Of a stretch of DNA of 64,000 nucleotides, positions 1 through 10,690 are shown piece after piece. Both the position numbers and the translations under genes were made by a program. Each line of letters opens with the position of its first letter. The first letter of the stretch is position 1. Below the pieces are notes generated by a model that saw only the letters and a list, made by a program, of their open reading frames with translations, was not told the origin of the DNA and made no database searches. Source of the DNA: Serinus canaria (taxonomy: Eukaryota; Chordata; Aves; Passeriformes; Fringillidae); contig NC_066316.1 of assembly GCF_022539315.1 (NCBI RefSeq), positions 96,962,179 to 97,026,178 on the forward strand, read 5' to 3'.

Positions 1-570
1 TTGAATAAAACACCTACGGTAAATGTGATTTATGTAAATGAATAAAACAAAACAGTTATATAAGCTTTTTGAATCATTCAGATTCTTTCTGTTTCTGTTA
101 AACTGTATGAAATACTCTACCAACATATTTTCTTTGGGCTTTTTAATTTCTGAAGTTTTGTAGCTAAATGTATGTAATAATAGGACATGTACAAAGACTT
201 TCATATTGATTTTATTTCCATTCTCTATGCCAATCTTTTCAGACAAAGAAGATCTAATATTTCAAAAAGAGATTTCCAGTCTCTTTCCAAGTGCCTGTTG
301 CAATCTTTCCCTTCCAATCTTGGAAGTCGACTTTATTTTCATCTTTTCTCTTTTCTTCTACGTTTTCCCCATCTAAACTTCAAGTCAGAGGAAACATGCC
401 AGAGGGGGAAAAAAAAAATATCACTTTAAAGAAGAAACTAGATAACTATTTAGTCCTGTGCTTCTATTTTCTAAGTCCTTTCCCTACCCCAGTTCAACTT
501 TGCGGGCTCCTGAGAAGTCCTCTATTCCTAGTGACCCCAAATGATATTTGAAATAGGAGTAAAATGATAA
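1..570. other. AT-rich non-coding stretch, nothing recognised
   Basis: This stretch is AT-rich and shows no repeat family I recognise. Two overlapping plus-strand frames of about 80 codons (187-551) lack any domain and differ only by frame, so I treat them as chance. It could be intergenic or intronic. Confidence 0.6.
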
Positions 571-612
571 TAAAAAGTAAAATAAAATAAAATAAAATAA
601 AATAAATAAAAA
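571..612 (+). repeat. (AAAAT)n microsatellite
   Basis: About six tandem copies of the pentamer AAAAT, decaying into AAAT at the right end. It is a simple pentanucleotide repeat with no visible host element. A-rich tracts of this kind can also mark old retroposon tails, but no element body is recognisable upstream. Confidence 0.9.
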
Positions 613-649
613 CTAATTGTAAGAAAGAGAAACTGAGTGAGGCCAGCAG

Positions 650-1130
650 CAACCTGCATAGCTAGAAAATCTTCTGTAGGTTCTGCTCAAACTTTGCTCC
701 CCATAGAAGCCAGCACAGCCATATGAGCTTCACTAGACCTGTCCCCTGAGCTTGTCTGGGTACTCTTGCTCCTTCAAGTGGTTTCTGTTTCAGGGCCCTG
801 AGGCAGTTCTGCCTGGTCCATCCTGGCCATGGCCTCTCTGAGCCTCGTCCTGTCCTTGTCCCAGTTCCCAGGGCTGCGGCTGCCATTGGTACTGCTGCTG
901 CTCTGCCCTGGGGAGCCATAGGTCCATGCTGTGTCCTGGCACTCCCTGTGCCATTCAGCTGGCTCCAAAAGCTGCCTGAAAAGGAAACAAGGTGAGATGC
1001 AGTTGTTCTTGCTCAGGAGACAGTGCTGGTCAGGTATCCTGCTCACCCTCACGCTGTGATGGAGCTCTCAGGCTCAGCAGGTCCATGAGCATGTGCTCTA
1101 ATGCTGGTATGGCCAAGGAACGCACCTGAA
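650..1130. other. GC-richer block of unknown origin
   Basis: Base composition rises clearly above the surrounding AT-rich DNA, with many CCTG, CTGGC and TGCTG words. Two overlapping minus-strand frames (85 and 92 codons, 662-1052) run through it without any domain I recognise. The sharp compositional edges suggest an inserted repeat, for example an old LTR or an internal retroelement segment, but I cannot name a family and I see no terminal repeats or target-site duplication. It could also be a conserved regulatory block. No function is claimed. Confidence 0.35.
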
Positions 1131-1929
1131 TATAAACAAACAACAATCTCAACCCAAAATGACAAAAAACTGCCACTATTCGGACTTCTTAGGATTTTAA
1201 ATTATGTCTTTGCTTTGTAGCATCCAACCCTGCCCAGATGGTACCTATCTTGTTATATAAAGGTTCTATCTCTCTGTTTTGAGAGAAATGAGAAAAAAAA
1301 ATCTTTGCCTCATGTTTATCACATTTATTTCCATCTTCTATAAAATGACTATTTTTACTATTCCTTTACAAGAAACAGCCCCCTTGTATAGCTGGTATTA
1401 CAAAATCACCCTAAATGATGACTGGAGCTAGTCAAACACTTGCAGTTAAGTCAGATTTACAGAAGACAGCTAAAGGATATTTCCTCTGTCCTAACATATC
1501 TTCAGGCTGATGCTAACTTAGCAGTCAGGCAATCCTGATTTCACATCCTTTTGTCTGGTTTACACTTCAGGTCTATTTTCTTCTGGCAGAGCAGCGCTGC
1601 CCACAGTGACTTTACTTCAGTGCTAGTTTTCTATACAGAGAGAGAAAACTTTAGCTACATTGCAGCACTATTATGTGTTATGACATCAGCTGTCATCAAG
1701 GGTGGACAAAGCTATTTTGGTCTAGCACCTCTTCACATGATGAAATTATTATCAGAAAATAAAGTTATACTGGTGCAACCAGTTTTTTAGAAGCACTTCT
1801 GCCTTAGAATTTGTAGGTGCATATAAATTTTTCTTTTTATTTAATCACAGAAATCAACCAAACCGTTATGTTGATAGGTTATGTTTCTCTGTGGCCTTCA
1901 ATTGCACTCTACAAGTACTCAGAAGAAGG
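1131..1929. other. Non-coding stretch, nothing recognised
   Basis: The sequence is AT-rich and apparently unique. A plus-strand frame of 79 codons (1551-1790) has no recognisable domain. Confidence 0.55.
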
Positions 1930-2246
1930 TTGTAAAAACCTGGGGGTCAGTCTCTTCTCCCAGGTTTGCAAGGGATAGAAAAAGAGGAAGCCTTAACTTG
2001 TGAAAGAGGAGCTTTAGAATTGGAAATTAGGATAAAGTTCTCCACAGAAAAGATCATCAAGCCCTGGAACAGGCTGCCCAGGGAAGTAGTTGAGTCACCA
2101 CCCTGGAGGTATTTGAAAATTATGTTGATTATTAGATGTGCCTCTCAGGGACATGGTTTCACCCTGTACTTGGCAGTGCTGGGTTAATGGTTGGACTTGA
2201 TGATCCTGTAAGTCTTTTCCCATGAAATTATTGTATTATTCTGTGA
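1930..2246 (+). mobile_element. CR1 LINE, 3' end fragment
   Basis: This is the 3' end of a chicken-repeat-1 (CR1) non-LTR retrotransposon in plus orientation. Recognisable words appear in the right order: CTGGAACAGGCTGCCCAGGG, GAGGTATTTGAAAATTATGT, CAGTGCTGGGTTAATGGTTGG, CTTGATGATCCTGTAAGTC, then the AT-rich tail ending TATTATTCTGTGA. A short frame over it still encodes the CR1 ORF2 C-terminal motif around 'NRLPREVVESP'. CR1 copies are usually truncated at the 5' end and carry no poly-A, which fits. The many substitutions relative to what I recall of the family imply an old copy that cannot move by itself. Confidence 0.9.
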
Positions 2247-3884
2247 TGGGAAAACGTTTGTTTCATCAGTTTCATGATGGCTTTTAGAGGGACCAAAATC
2301 ACCTCTGTCAACAGTATACTGTTGGGAACATACTTAATTGTTTTGCAGTATATTTTCTGTCAGTGCAAGTGCACTGGTGGCATGAGGAGAAAAGGCAATG
2401 AATTTGAACATTTTTCATGATGGGGAGGAAAAAAAGAGAAAATAGAGTATTTCTATGTTTTTATCCATCCACATGATGCTTTGAATGATTGTATTGACAG
2501 TGTTTATCTTTGAGAAGAGGAATAGCTGATCTCACTATAAAGCAAAAAAATAATTAAGGATATAGAAATGGTGTAATTAGGATCTTTTTCTTGTCTCATT
2601 TTGAAATAGCAGGCAAATATTGTGTCACTTTCACAGGTAGCACGAGAAAGGAAGAGAGTAAGAAATAACCTTTTCTCACAGAATATGTAGAGCCTGTGAA
2701 ACTCTTTGACAGATGGCATTGAAGAGGTTATCTGGATTTGGAAATGGAAGTACCAGTTCAATAAGAAAAACATCTATGATCAAAAAAAATATGTATTTAC
2801 CATAACCAAGTTTGGAAATATGTTCCTTTTGGCTTAATGGTATTGGTCATCCTATGAGTAATACAAGCAAAGGAATTATTTGTTAGAAGTGTCAGTTTTC
2901 TTGTCTTCTGAAGCATCTGCTACCCGCTTTATCAAAATAAGCATGATGGAAAATTGTATATAGTGATAATCTATTGAAACAAATGGGTCAAGAAGAAAAC
3001 AAAGTCAAAAAGAACAAAGTCGAAAAGAAAATAATGACAGAATGGAGTGATGTAGTTTTAGAATGAAAATGCAAAGGAGAGGATGAAGGGTTCAAAGAAG
3101 CACAATGACTTAGTAGGATGATTTTGCAGTAAAATCAAAAAATTTGTACATAGCTTTAAGTACGAGTGAAATCATAGACTTAAATGCACTTGTGTATTTA
3201 ACTCTTCTAATAACATTGTTGAAGCCAGTGTAAAGATGCCAGGCAAATATGGTTGAAGTTGTTGCTTAATATTTACTCCATTTTTTTAAGACTTTGTGGG
3301 TTAAGGCTCCGAGCAGGGTCTGGTTCTTATTTTGAAAAAGGTAGAGCCATTATTATGTTCATTAAAGTTTTTAGCACATTGCTATAAAAAAAAATAATAG
3401 ATGGATCTTTTCTTAAACTGCTTTTTTATCTTCTTTGATCCTGTACTATTTGCTGGTTAGCTTGTCTGTATATAGAATGATATAGATGAAAAATCAGTCT
3501 TTATATTACACAGCAGAAGTATGAGAGACCTTTAAACAGGTGGTTGACATATATGGACAAGGATGATCATGAGCAGATACTTACTGGAGCTCCTTTGCTG
3601 TAAAGAATTACATTATCCACTGCTAGTCAAGGCTGGCAGGGTATTATTTTTCTTACCTGTTCAAGGGGAATGAATGAATGTGGTGTAGCTGTGTATGGCT
3701 TCTTCCAGCCTGAAATGACAAACCTCTTCATGTAGTTAGAGATGGCATCTTAATATTTAATATAATGGTGGCATACAATAAACTCTATAAATGTATAGGT
3801 ACATATTTATACATATATGTGTCTCAAATAGATATATTTTTAATGTTTACTCACTTCTATTTGTCCTATTTCTGTTCACATAGA
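2247..3884. other. Non-coding stretch, nothing recognised
   Basis: AT-rich and apparently unique sequence. The 89-codon minus-strand frame at 2504-2773 is low in complexity and not convincing. TA-rich words increase from 3790 towards the microsatellite. Confidence 0.55.
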
Positions 3885-3984
3885 TTATATATATATATAA
3901 GTATATATACATGTGCATATATATATATACTTATATATATATAAGTAAATAAATAAATAAATAAATACATACATACATAAATAC

Positions 3985-4015
<31 letters not shown>

Positions 4016-4016
4016 A
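3885..4016. repeat. Compound (TA)n / (AAAT)n / (ACAT)n microsatellite
   Basis: A first run of TA dinucleotides is interrupted by GTATATATACATG. It is followed by AAAT tetramers, ACAT tetramers and a final uninterrupted (TA)n run of about 13 units ending at 4016. The frame called across it on the minus strand is only repeat translation (runs of Y and I). The length is probably polymorphic. Confidence 0.95.
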
Positions 4017-4680
4017 GTGCAGTCGGTGATGAGTGATGTTTAAAAAGTACAAGTATTTTTGGAAACTGGACTGTGTGAAGAACAAAACAACCAAAAAAAT
4101 GGTGCTCATTTTGCTCCTTTTCTACTTCCTCTTCTTTCCTGTGCCTCAGCCTACAATCCTGTCAGGTCTGATGCCCAGAACACAACTCAGATAACTTGCT
4201 CTCTGATACTAAGACTACAGCTTATCTGTTAATTCAGATTTATACCACAGCTTTTCCACCATCCAGCATCCTAAAAAAAGTTCATTTTCTTTTATTTAAT
4301 CCTTCTTGGAGTAAATTTTGGGTATCTCACCCACCAAAACCCAAGTTAAAAATGTCCTGTTAGAAGACCTCTTATCCCACTGTGACCTGCAGCACACTCC
4401 CATGTATCTCAAGTCCCAGCAAGACAGAGAAGGTATTTGATTGGACTGAATCTGCCTGTGGGTTCTTCATGAGATGTTTTATTTCCTTCTCCATCACTTC
4501 ATACAATTTTCCTTTCTTTCTGAGATGTTTAAATTGAGCATTTAATTTGTTCTTTTTTTCTTGTCTCTGGTGACTTACATTTTTCTGTATTTTGCTGCAA
4601 TAATAATGGCCTTTTAGCCCTCCTGCTGCAACACCTATGGAAATGCTTTCTTCCCGTGCACTCGAAGATAAACACAAGCT
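4017..4680. other. Non-coding stretch with a Lys-rich minus-strand frame
   Basis: A 101-codon minus-strand frame (4372-4677) abuts the CR1 that follows. Its middle is rich in Lys, Gln and Glu ('HQRQEKKNKLNAQFKHL') and it ends 'HGSVLQVTVG' before a TAA. I recognise no family, see no splice sites that clearly frame it, and a frame of this length is expected by chance in a window this size. It could be a decayed exon or retroposed fragment, but that is weak. Confidence 0.3.
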
Positions 4681-5045
4681 AATGTCACTCCTGTCTTAAA
4701 AAGGGAAGGAAGATGGACCCAGGGAACGACAGGCTGGTCAACCTGCCCTCAATCCCTGGGAAGGTGATGGAGCTGCTAACTCTGGAAACCCTTTCCAGAA
4801 ATATTAGGGGCTTAACACCAGCCAACATTTTGTTGCTGTGATGGTGACTGAGCACCAGTACAGGCTGTCCAAAGGGGTAGTGGAGGCTCCATCCCCTGAC
4901 ATAGTCAAGAACTTTTTTCTGGGTGCAGATGTGGGTAACTGGTGGCCCTCCTTGAGCAGAAGTGTTGAAACAGGTGACTTCTGGTTCCTTCTGACCTCAC
5001 AGAGGTCCCTTCCAAGCTTAACCATCCAGTGATTCTGTGACTGCA
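4681..5045 (+). mobile_element. CR1 LINE fragment, internally deleted
   Basis: The left part (4681-4800) reads like a piece of the CR1 ORF2 reverse-transcriptase coding region: GACCCAGGGAACGACAGGCT, then CTGGTCAACCTGCC, then GGGAAGGTGATGGAG. The right part (about 4870-5045) is the CR1 3' end: CTCCATCCCCTGACATAG, GGTCCCTTCCAAGCTTAACC, then the tail CAGTGATTCTGTGACTG. In a full CR1 these parts lie well over a kilobase apart, so the middle is missing. The copy is therefore deleted or recombined and inactive. Orientation is plus. Confidence 0.85.
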
Positions 5046-5268
5046 TTGGTTATCTTGATCTTGATGAGTTCTCTTTGATTTTGAATATGCATTAAGAAAT
5101 TACAGTATTCTCCTTATGTCTATCTTTTTTCGTTAAAAAAAAAATAAAAAATAAAAACCATGCATTTGGAATGTGTTAATGAGTAATTGTTGTGAGGCCG
5201 TTTTTCCTTCCTTAATCATATTATAGACTGTAGAGATTATAATCTTAAAGTTATCTAGAAAGACTTGC

Positions 5269-5545
5269 CATAGAATCCCAGACTTCCTTAATTTGCATAA
5301 TGTGATCATCACACTGAAGCATAAATCAGGTTGGAAGAATCCTAAGGAGATTTCTAGTCTAACCACCTGATAAATCAAAGCAGTCTATGAGATCAAGCAA
5401 AGTTCCACAGGGCTTGAAAACCTCCAAGAATGGACACAATCTGCCCCAATAGTTGGCTGTTCTCATGGCTGCTCTTCCATTTCAGGGAATGTTTTCTCTT
5501 AGAAAAAATTCTATTCTGAATTAAAATGCCCCAGAAATTGAAACT
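5269..5545 (-). mobile_element. Old CR1 LINE 3' end fragment
   Basis: Read on the plus strand it starts with the reverse complement of the CR1 tail, CATAGAATCCCAGA. It then shows GGTTGGAAGAATCCTAAGG, TCTAGTCTAACCACCTG, a line like GGCTTGAAAACCTCCAAGAA, and words matching the usual 'squeezed out' end (CTGTTCTCATGGCTGCTCTTCC). The order is right for a minus-strand CR1, but divergence is high and the right boundary is uncertain. It lies close to the plus-strand CR1 ending at 5045, so the two are separate insertions in opposite directions. Confidence 0.7.
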
Positions 5546-5702
5546 CTACCACAGGCCTTCATCCATTCTTCAAGTGTTGATTTTTTTAATGAGTAAAAAC
5601 AGTTCTGCTTAATTTCAACTCCAAATTTTTTTCCTTTTAGTTGCCAGGCACTTTATCTTTGTATATTTCAGTCTAGCAGTTTAAAGAAATCTTTGCTATC
5701 AG

Positions 5703-5750
<48 letters not shown>
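5703..5750. repeat. (TA)n microsatellite
   Basis: About 23 TA dinucleotides with one early C interruption. It is a pure self-complementary tract, prone to length change. Confidence 0.95.
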
Positions 5751-5752
<2 letters not shown>

Positions 5753-8700
5753 TCTATGTTGTTGTATATATTGTCTATACCTATGTTGGACTTCTCTCCC
5801 TTTATTAAAGGAAACAGGTTGGTCTCTAGGTCTTTCAGTACAAGATCTATTTTTTAGTGCTTTGTCTTGACACAAATTCTTCTTTATATTTCCTGCAGCT
5901 TATCACCCTTCTGGAATAGTAAAAAGCTGAAATTAATAATTTTCAGAAATAATCATGCAGCACTTCCGGTTATACAGATAAAGCTATTGTTCAACTCATT
6001 AGTTCCCATTTAAACACAGTAATCTGATAATCATCTCTGGCCACATGTTATCCCACAGCTATATTTGGTTATGGATTCCTTGCACCTTAAATTAAAATGG
6101 AGAGTTCTTGACTGCCTCTATGTGCTACTACTTCTCAAACAGAAAGTCACAAGAAATTTAAAAATTGTTTCTCAAAAATTCCAAAGAAGTTTTGCAAGTT
6201 TTGAGACCTTATTTGGGCCTACATTTGGCCTTACTGGTATGCAAAAGTGAAGTGATGTAGTGTAGCTGTCTAATCACAGGATGGGACTATATTCAGGACT
6301 GCTGCCAGAGGCAGGTTATTTCGGCTTCCGGGTGGGACAGCTGGGCAGGATCAGTCCGAATTGACACTAGATGTCACTACTGATCCACGAAAATACTCCC
6401 CAGGCTGCCTTTTGTGTGGCAGTAAATAAGGTGAACACCAGAACGCTCTGAAAACCTGTTTGTGCCTCACTTATAAAGATGCTTTTTCTCATTGGTCGGC
6501 AAATTACATTCCCATGGAATCCCTTCAGGCTTCACAGCTATGCAAGACATCTTTCTCAACATTTTTTTTCTTGAATTCATCGTTGGTTCATTCTCTGGAC
6601 ACTTCTAAATTAGTCTTTTATTATGCTGAAAATATGCAGCATCAGCAACTTTTGGTTTAAATTGATTTACATTTAGAAGCCATTCACTAACTACATTTCA
6701 CATTTGCCAAATGGAAAAAGATGAGATTAGGGATTGATTATTCTTCCACTTAAATTTTCATTTCTCTGGAATATGAAACTTTCAGATCGATAAAACTGGA
6801 CAAAATGTAAACATAGGTCAAGTGTCTTTTTGATACAAGTATGCTGAAAAGAACAATTTAAATGAGAAGAGACACTTGCAGACCAGTCCTTCCTGGATTA
6901 TACAAAGTGCTCGACATGTCCATTCATCAAAACCCTTGCTCATTTCTAAAAGGCGAACTCCTGCCCATGCTGTTTTTCCATTCTCAGGGGAGATTTAATT
7001 TTATGTAATGTGGCCCCTGTATGCCTTGCATTGCAAGCAGGGCCATGTGCGTGTGTGTGCACACTTTCCCCCCAACCTTTCAAACACTTGACAGCTGGGT
7101 GAAGTTCTCCTTCCGCCCAGAGAACGACTTTCTGCATTTCATAATGGATTGCCAGTGCTGCCAGGGCTATTTTCTCTCCAGCTGTGAGAGTGGCTTTTTA
7201 AAATGACTCACAAAAGCTGCTAGACAGCTGCTTCACCTCAGCCTTCACAAGGGCCTTGCATTCTAAATAGGGGTAGTGCTGACTTACTTTAGAAGGGCTC
7301 ATTTATTTGGATGTTGCAGATGTATTCTGCACACAACAGTTGATCCTAAAGAGACCTCCATTCAGGCAGGTGAGTCATGGGCTTACATCACTGCAGGTGT
7401 TGACTTTGCATTAATGTTGTGAAGAGGAAACATCCCATGTGTTAGTAAGTCATCCTTGGACCCCTTCCAGAGAGCACACAAAGCAACGTATGCACAATAT
7501 GCTAATTCCTAGCTACTGTATGTATTGCACAACTTCTAAGACATCTGTAAAAATCAGTGCTTACATAGGTATTAAAAAAAAAAAAAAGTTCTTCATGATG
7601 TCCCAAAATGAAAAAAAAGCCAGTAAGCTGCTTGGTATTTATATAGAAACTGATCTTAAATCAAATCACAAAATTATAGTGATTAGAAACTGCAAAGACC
7701 TTAATGTCATTCAGTCTTCTTTTACACTAGATCATATGTGCTCCCGGCAATATTTTGCTAGCTTTTATGGGCTAAGGAAAATAAATATTTTCATCAATAG
7801 CCTGGGATCTGAAAGAGCTTTATGATTTGGTGTCAGGCAAGACACGCTTCCACATTTAGTCTTGAGGTCAATGAACATATTCTTATTCTTGAAAACATAA
7901 ACATTTCTACCCTGAGTATTCATTTTTTTTAAAAGGCAGGGATTGCTTAAACACTGCTTTCAACTAGTTCAAAAGGTAGTATCTCATTATCATATTGTTA
8001 ATTAGGCACATTCTGCAAACCTCAATCCATATTCCCACTTTTCCCTCCTTTACTGGGATTGTAGATGCATGAGGTTTGAGATAGTACCAACTCACATGAG
8101 TTAAGCATAAACAGCAGAGGAAATCAGGAGTGCCTACAAAATGGGAGCCAGAGAATTATGGTATTCTGCCCAAATTTTGGTGGCAGTTTGATGTCACAGG
8201 GCAGTGTTACATACAAATCTTCTAGGCAATCATGAGAGCACCAGTTGCCTCTCAAAAGCAATGCAGCTGTGGAAATGTTTGTCCAGACTACTGCAGACAA
8301 GCATGACCTCCTCTGCTGCAATCAGTCCAGAAAGGTGCTGGTTCCAGTCTGGATTCCACACAGCTGTGCCATCTACCTGGCAAATATGCCTCCCTTGCTT
8401 TGCTCTGCTCAACAACTTCTCGTGGTTTTCCAGTTCTCTAAACCATATTAGGAGGACATAGCAGCTCAAGCATAGTATTTTCTTAACATTTCTAGGTGTC
8501 TTCTGGACTGGAGGTCTTTCTTGCTTAGTCCACGGGGGACACAAGTAGTGTAGAGTAGACCTGTCTGTATCTGTCCACATGGACTTGGGCAGTTAAAAAT
8601 GCTGTAGAAGCTTTTTTCACCTATATTTGGGTTTGGTTTGCTTGAACTCATTCCGAGCGTTCAATAAACCATTCATATTCTTTCCGGGACTAAAAATATC

Positions 8701-10640
8701 TGAAGACACCTACATTTATATACTGAATGTGCAGAGGGCATTCAGCTGTGAAAAAAAATCTAGAAACCTGCCACCAGTGTTACCATGAAAACCATTCAGA
8801 TTTTGCTCAAATTTGAGTAGCACTAAATCTTCATCCATGCAAAGGAAAAGAACATCCATGCATTCTCAAAGTCCCTTCAAGGGTCATGAAAACCACTCAA
8901 AATGACAACTGACTCCTGTACATGACTGACTTCAGGGTTTTTAGATTGGGGTTTTTCAATATGCCAAAAGATCACTCATCACTGAAACACATTACAACAC
9001 TCACATTTCAGACAGGTTAATTTTAACAGATTTTACAAGGAAAATGCAGATATGACCCAGCAATTAGACTGCAGTTGTGCAGGAAATTGGGTTAGATGGA
9101 CAGAAGGGTTTCTTCTCACCTAAAATGTAGCAGTCCAATGAGTATTTTTAGCAAAAGGAAAGCAGGCTTTGAAATCTCCATTCCTATGTCACATTGTTCC
9201 ATCTAGAAATCAGGAAAATTAATTTATTTTGACTTCACAGATAAAGCAGGGTCAGCTCAGGGGAAATTAATATGATGAGAGGATGAGAAGATTTTCACAG
9301 TTTTATCCTGAGTCAATACCCTGAATTTTGACACTTCTAGTTTTCACAATCCATTATTCTGACAGCTAAACCTGTTCATTTCCACTGCTGGCAGTTGTCT
9401 GTACAGTGTCTAGAAATGCAACAAGCAGAATATTTTTCAGTTGCAATGAAATTTTATTGCCTCAGATTTCCAACACTTATTATTCAGCACTTATTCTTCA
9501 CTGTGGATTTTAGTGTCTGTGTTTCCATTAGCCTTTCCATGTGGTCAATAAAAACATCTCAGAACTCAATACTCTTTTCCTATGTCCCTAATAGCTGTAC
9601 ATAAGACATATGTACTTCTGACCCAACCTTCTGTATATATTCACCATATCAATTGATTTGAATATAATTGGTCTTAAAACTGACCATGTCTACCTATTTT
9701 TGTTTTACCATACTTTTTCAAATCCCTTTCATATCCTGTCTTTTCATATTCTGTTTACTAGGATAGACCAATTATGTACAGAGCTTGGTGGTCTCCCTTT
9801 TAAGAAAGAGGAGGATATTTTCTGGGTGATAATGAAGAAGCCAGCTGACATGAAAATCCTGTTAAACTAGGACTGCCTTCATTTTGTTCGTATTTATCTT
9901 TTGGTTCTCCTATCTTTATTGTTATTCCTCACCTTGCCAGTGTCCAGCCAAAATAATCTTGTTTTTTAAAACAGGGAACTGGGGGAAATTAAAGTCTCCT
10001 ACATTAAATAATAATTCCAGGCTAGTCACATATTGAGATAAAGTCCTTTGCAGAAGCTTTTGAGCTCTCAGGGAATGTGCCACTAGTGATCTTTGAGGTA
10101 CACAGCTTAATGGAGGAGTAGCTAAACTCTACAGATGGCCTCTAAAATACATTGGTAAGTGAGCTCTGGCAAGATATTTAAGGAACATATTCACTACAAT
10201 GGTGCCTTAAACACAACTACAACTACACAACATAATCATCTTCAAGTGACTTCTTCTGATCTATTACTGCAACATAAGATAACTTAGAAGAAGGTTTTTC
10301 TCCACTTGAAGCTACTCATGACAAGTTCTTCTACCAGAAAAAGGGCCATGAGGGCAATAGAAAAAAAATTATGATTTAAGTATTTTCATAACTTCCACAA
10401 ACCTCTAATTTTTGTCTACTTGTTAACACACAAAAATTTTATTCATAGTCTGCATTGCATATCACACTCATTCTGACTTTGTTTTAAGTCTGCCCAAATA
10501 ACATTAGATGAAGGAATTAATGCTTCTCAGTCTAAATCAGAAATACTATTATGGGGGGAAGAGATTATTAGTTTATGTATTTAATTTCTCAATCCTCAAT
10601 AAATTTTAGAACTTCATTCCTGAACTTGTAGTTCCCTTTG
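5751..10640. other. Long apparently unique stretch, no gene recognised
   Basis: No repeat family covers most of this stretch. The 6930-7400 part is less AT-biased and contains several CANNTG E-box words, TGACTCA and TGAGTCA (AP-1 type) words and homopolymer-free text. It could be a conserved regulatory block, but that is inference only. The 128-codon plus-strand frame at 7439-7825 runs through an A13 tract and is not convincing. The overlapping frames on both strands at 8124-8651 contradict one another and show no domain. Confidence 0.5.
7664..7720 (-). mobile_element. Possible ancient CR1 3' tail
   Basis: On the plus strand, AATCACAAAATTATAG followed by TTAGAAACTGCAAAGACCTT and CATTCAGTC resembles the reverse complement of a CR1 3' end (CACAGAAT...GGTTGGAAAAGACCTT...CAAGTC). 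Only about 55 bases match and they are diverged, so chance similarity is quite possible. Confidence 0.25.
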
Positions 10641-10690
10641 GTTTTTTTTTTTTTTTTGGGGGGGGTTGGGTTTTTTTTGGTCTTTTTTTC
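10641..10690. repeat. T16-G8 homopolymer tract with further T runs
   Basis: A run of about 16 T is followed directly by 8 G, then TTGGG and two more T runs. It is low-complexity sequence. The G runs beside long T runs recur elsewhere in this window (30614, 35759, 38811). Confidence 0.9.

Noticed and set aside
3885..4109. 74-codon minus-strand open frame
   Set aside because: Most of it translates the TA/AAAT microsatellite.
7439..7825. 128-codon plus-strand open frame
   Set aside because: It passes through an A13 tract read as Lys, has no domain, and overlaps a possible CR1 tail; its length is within chance for this window.
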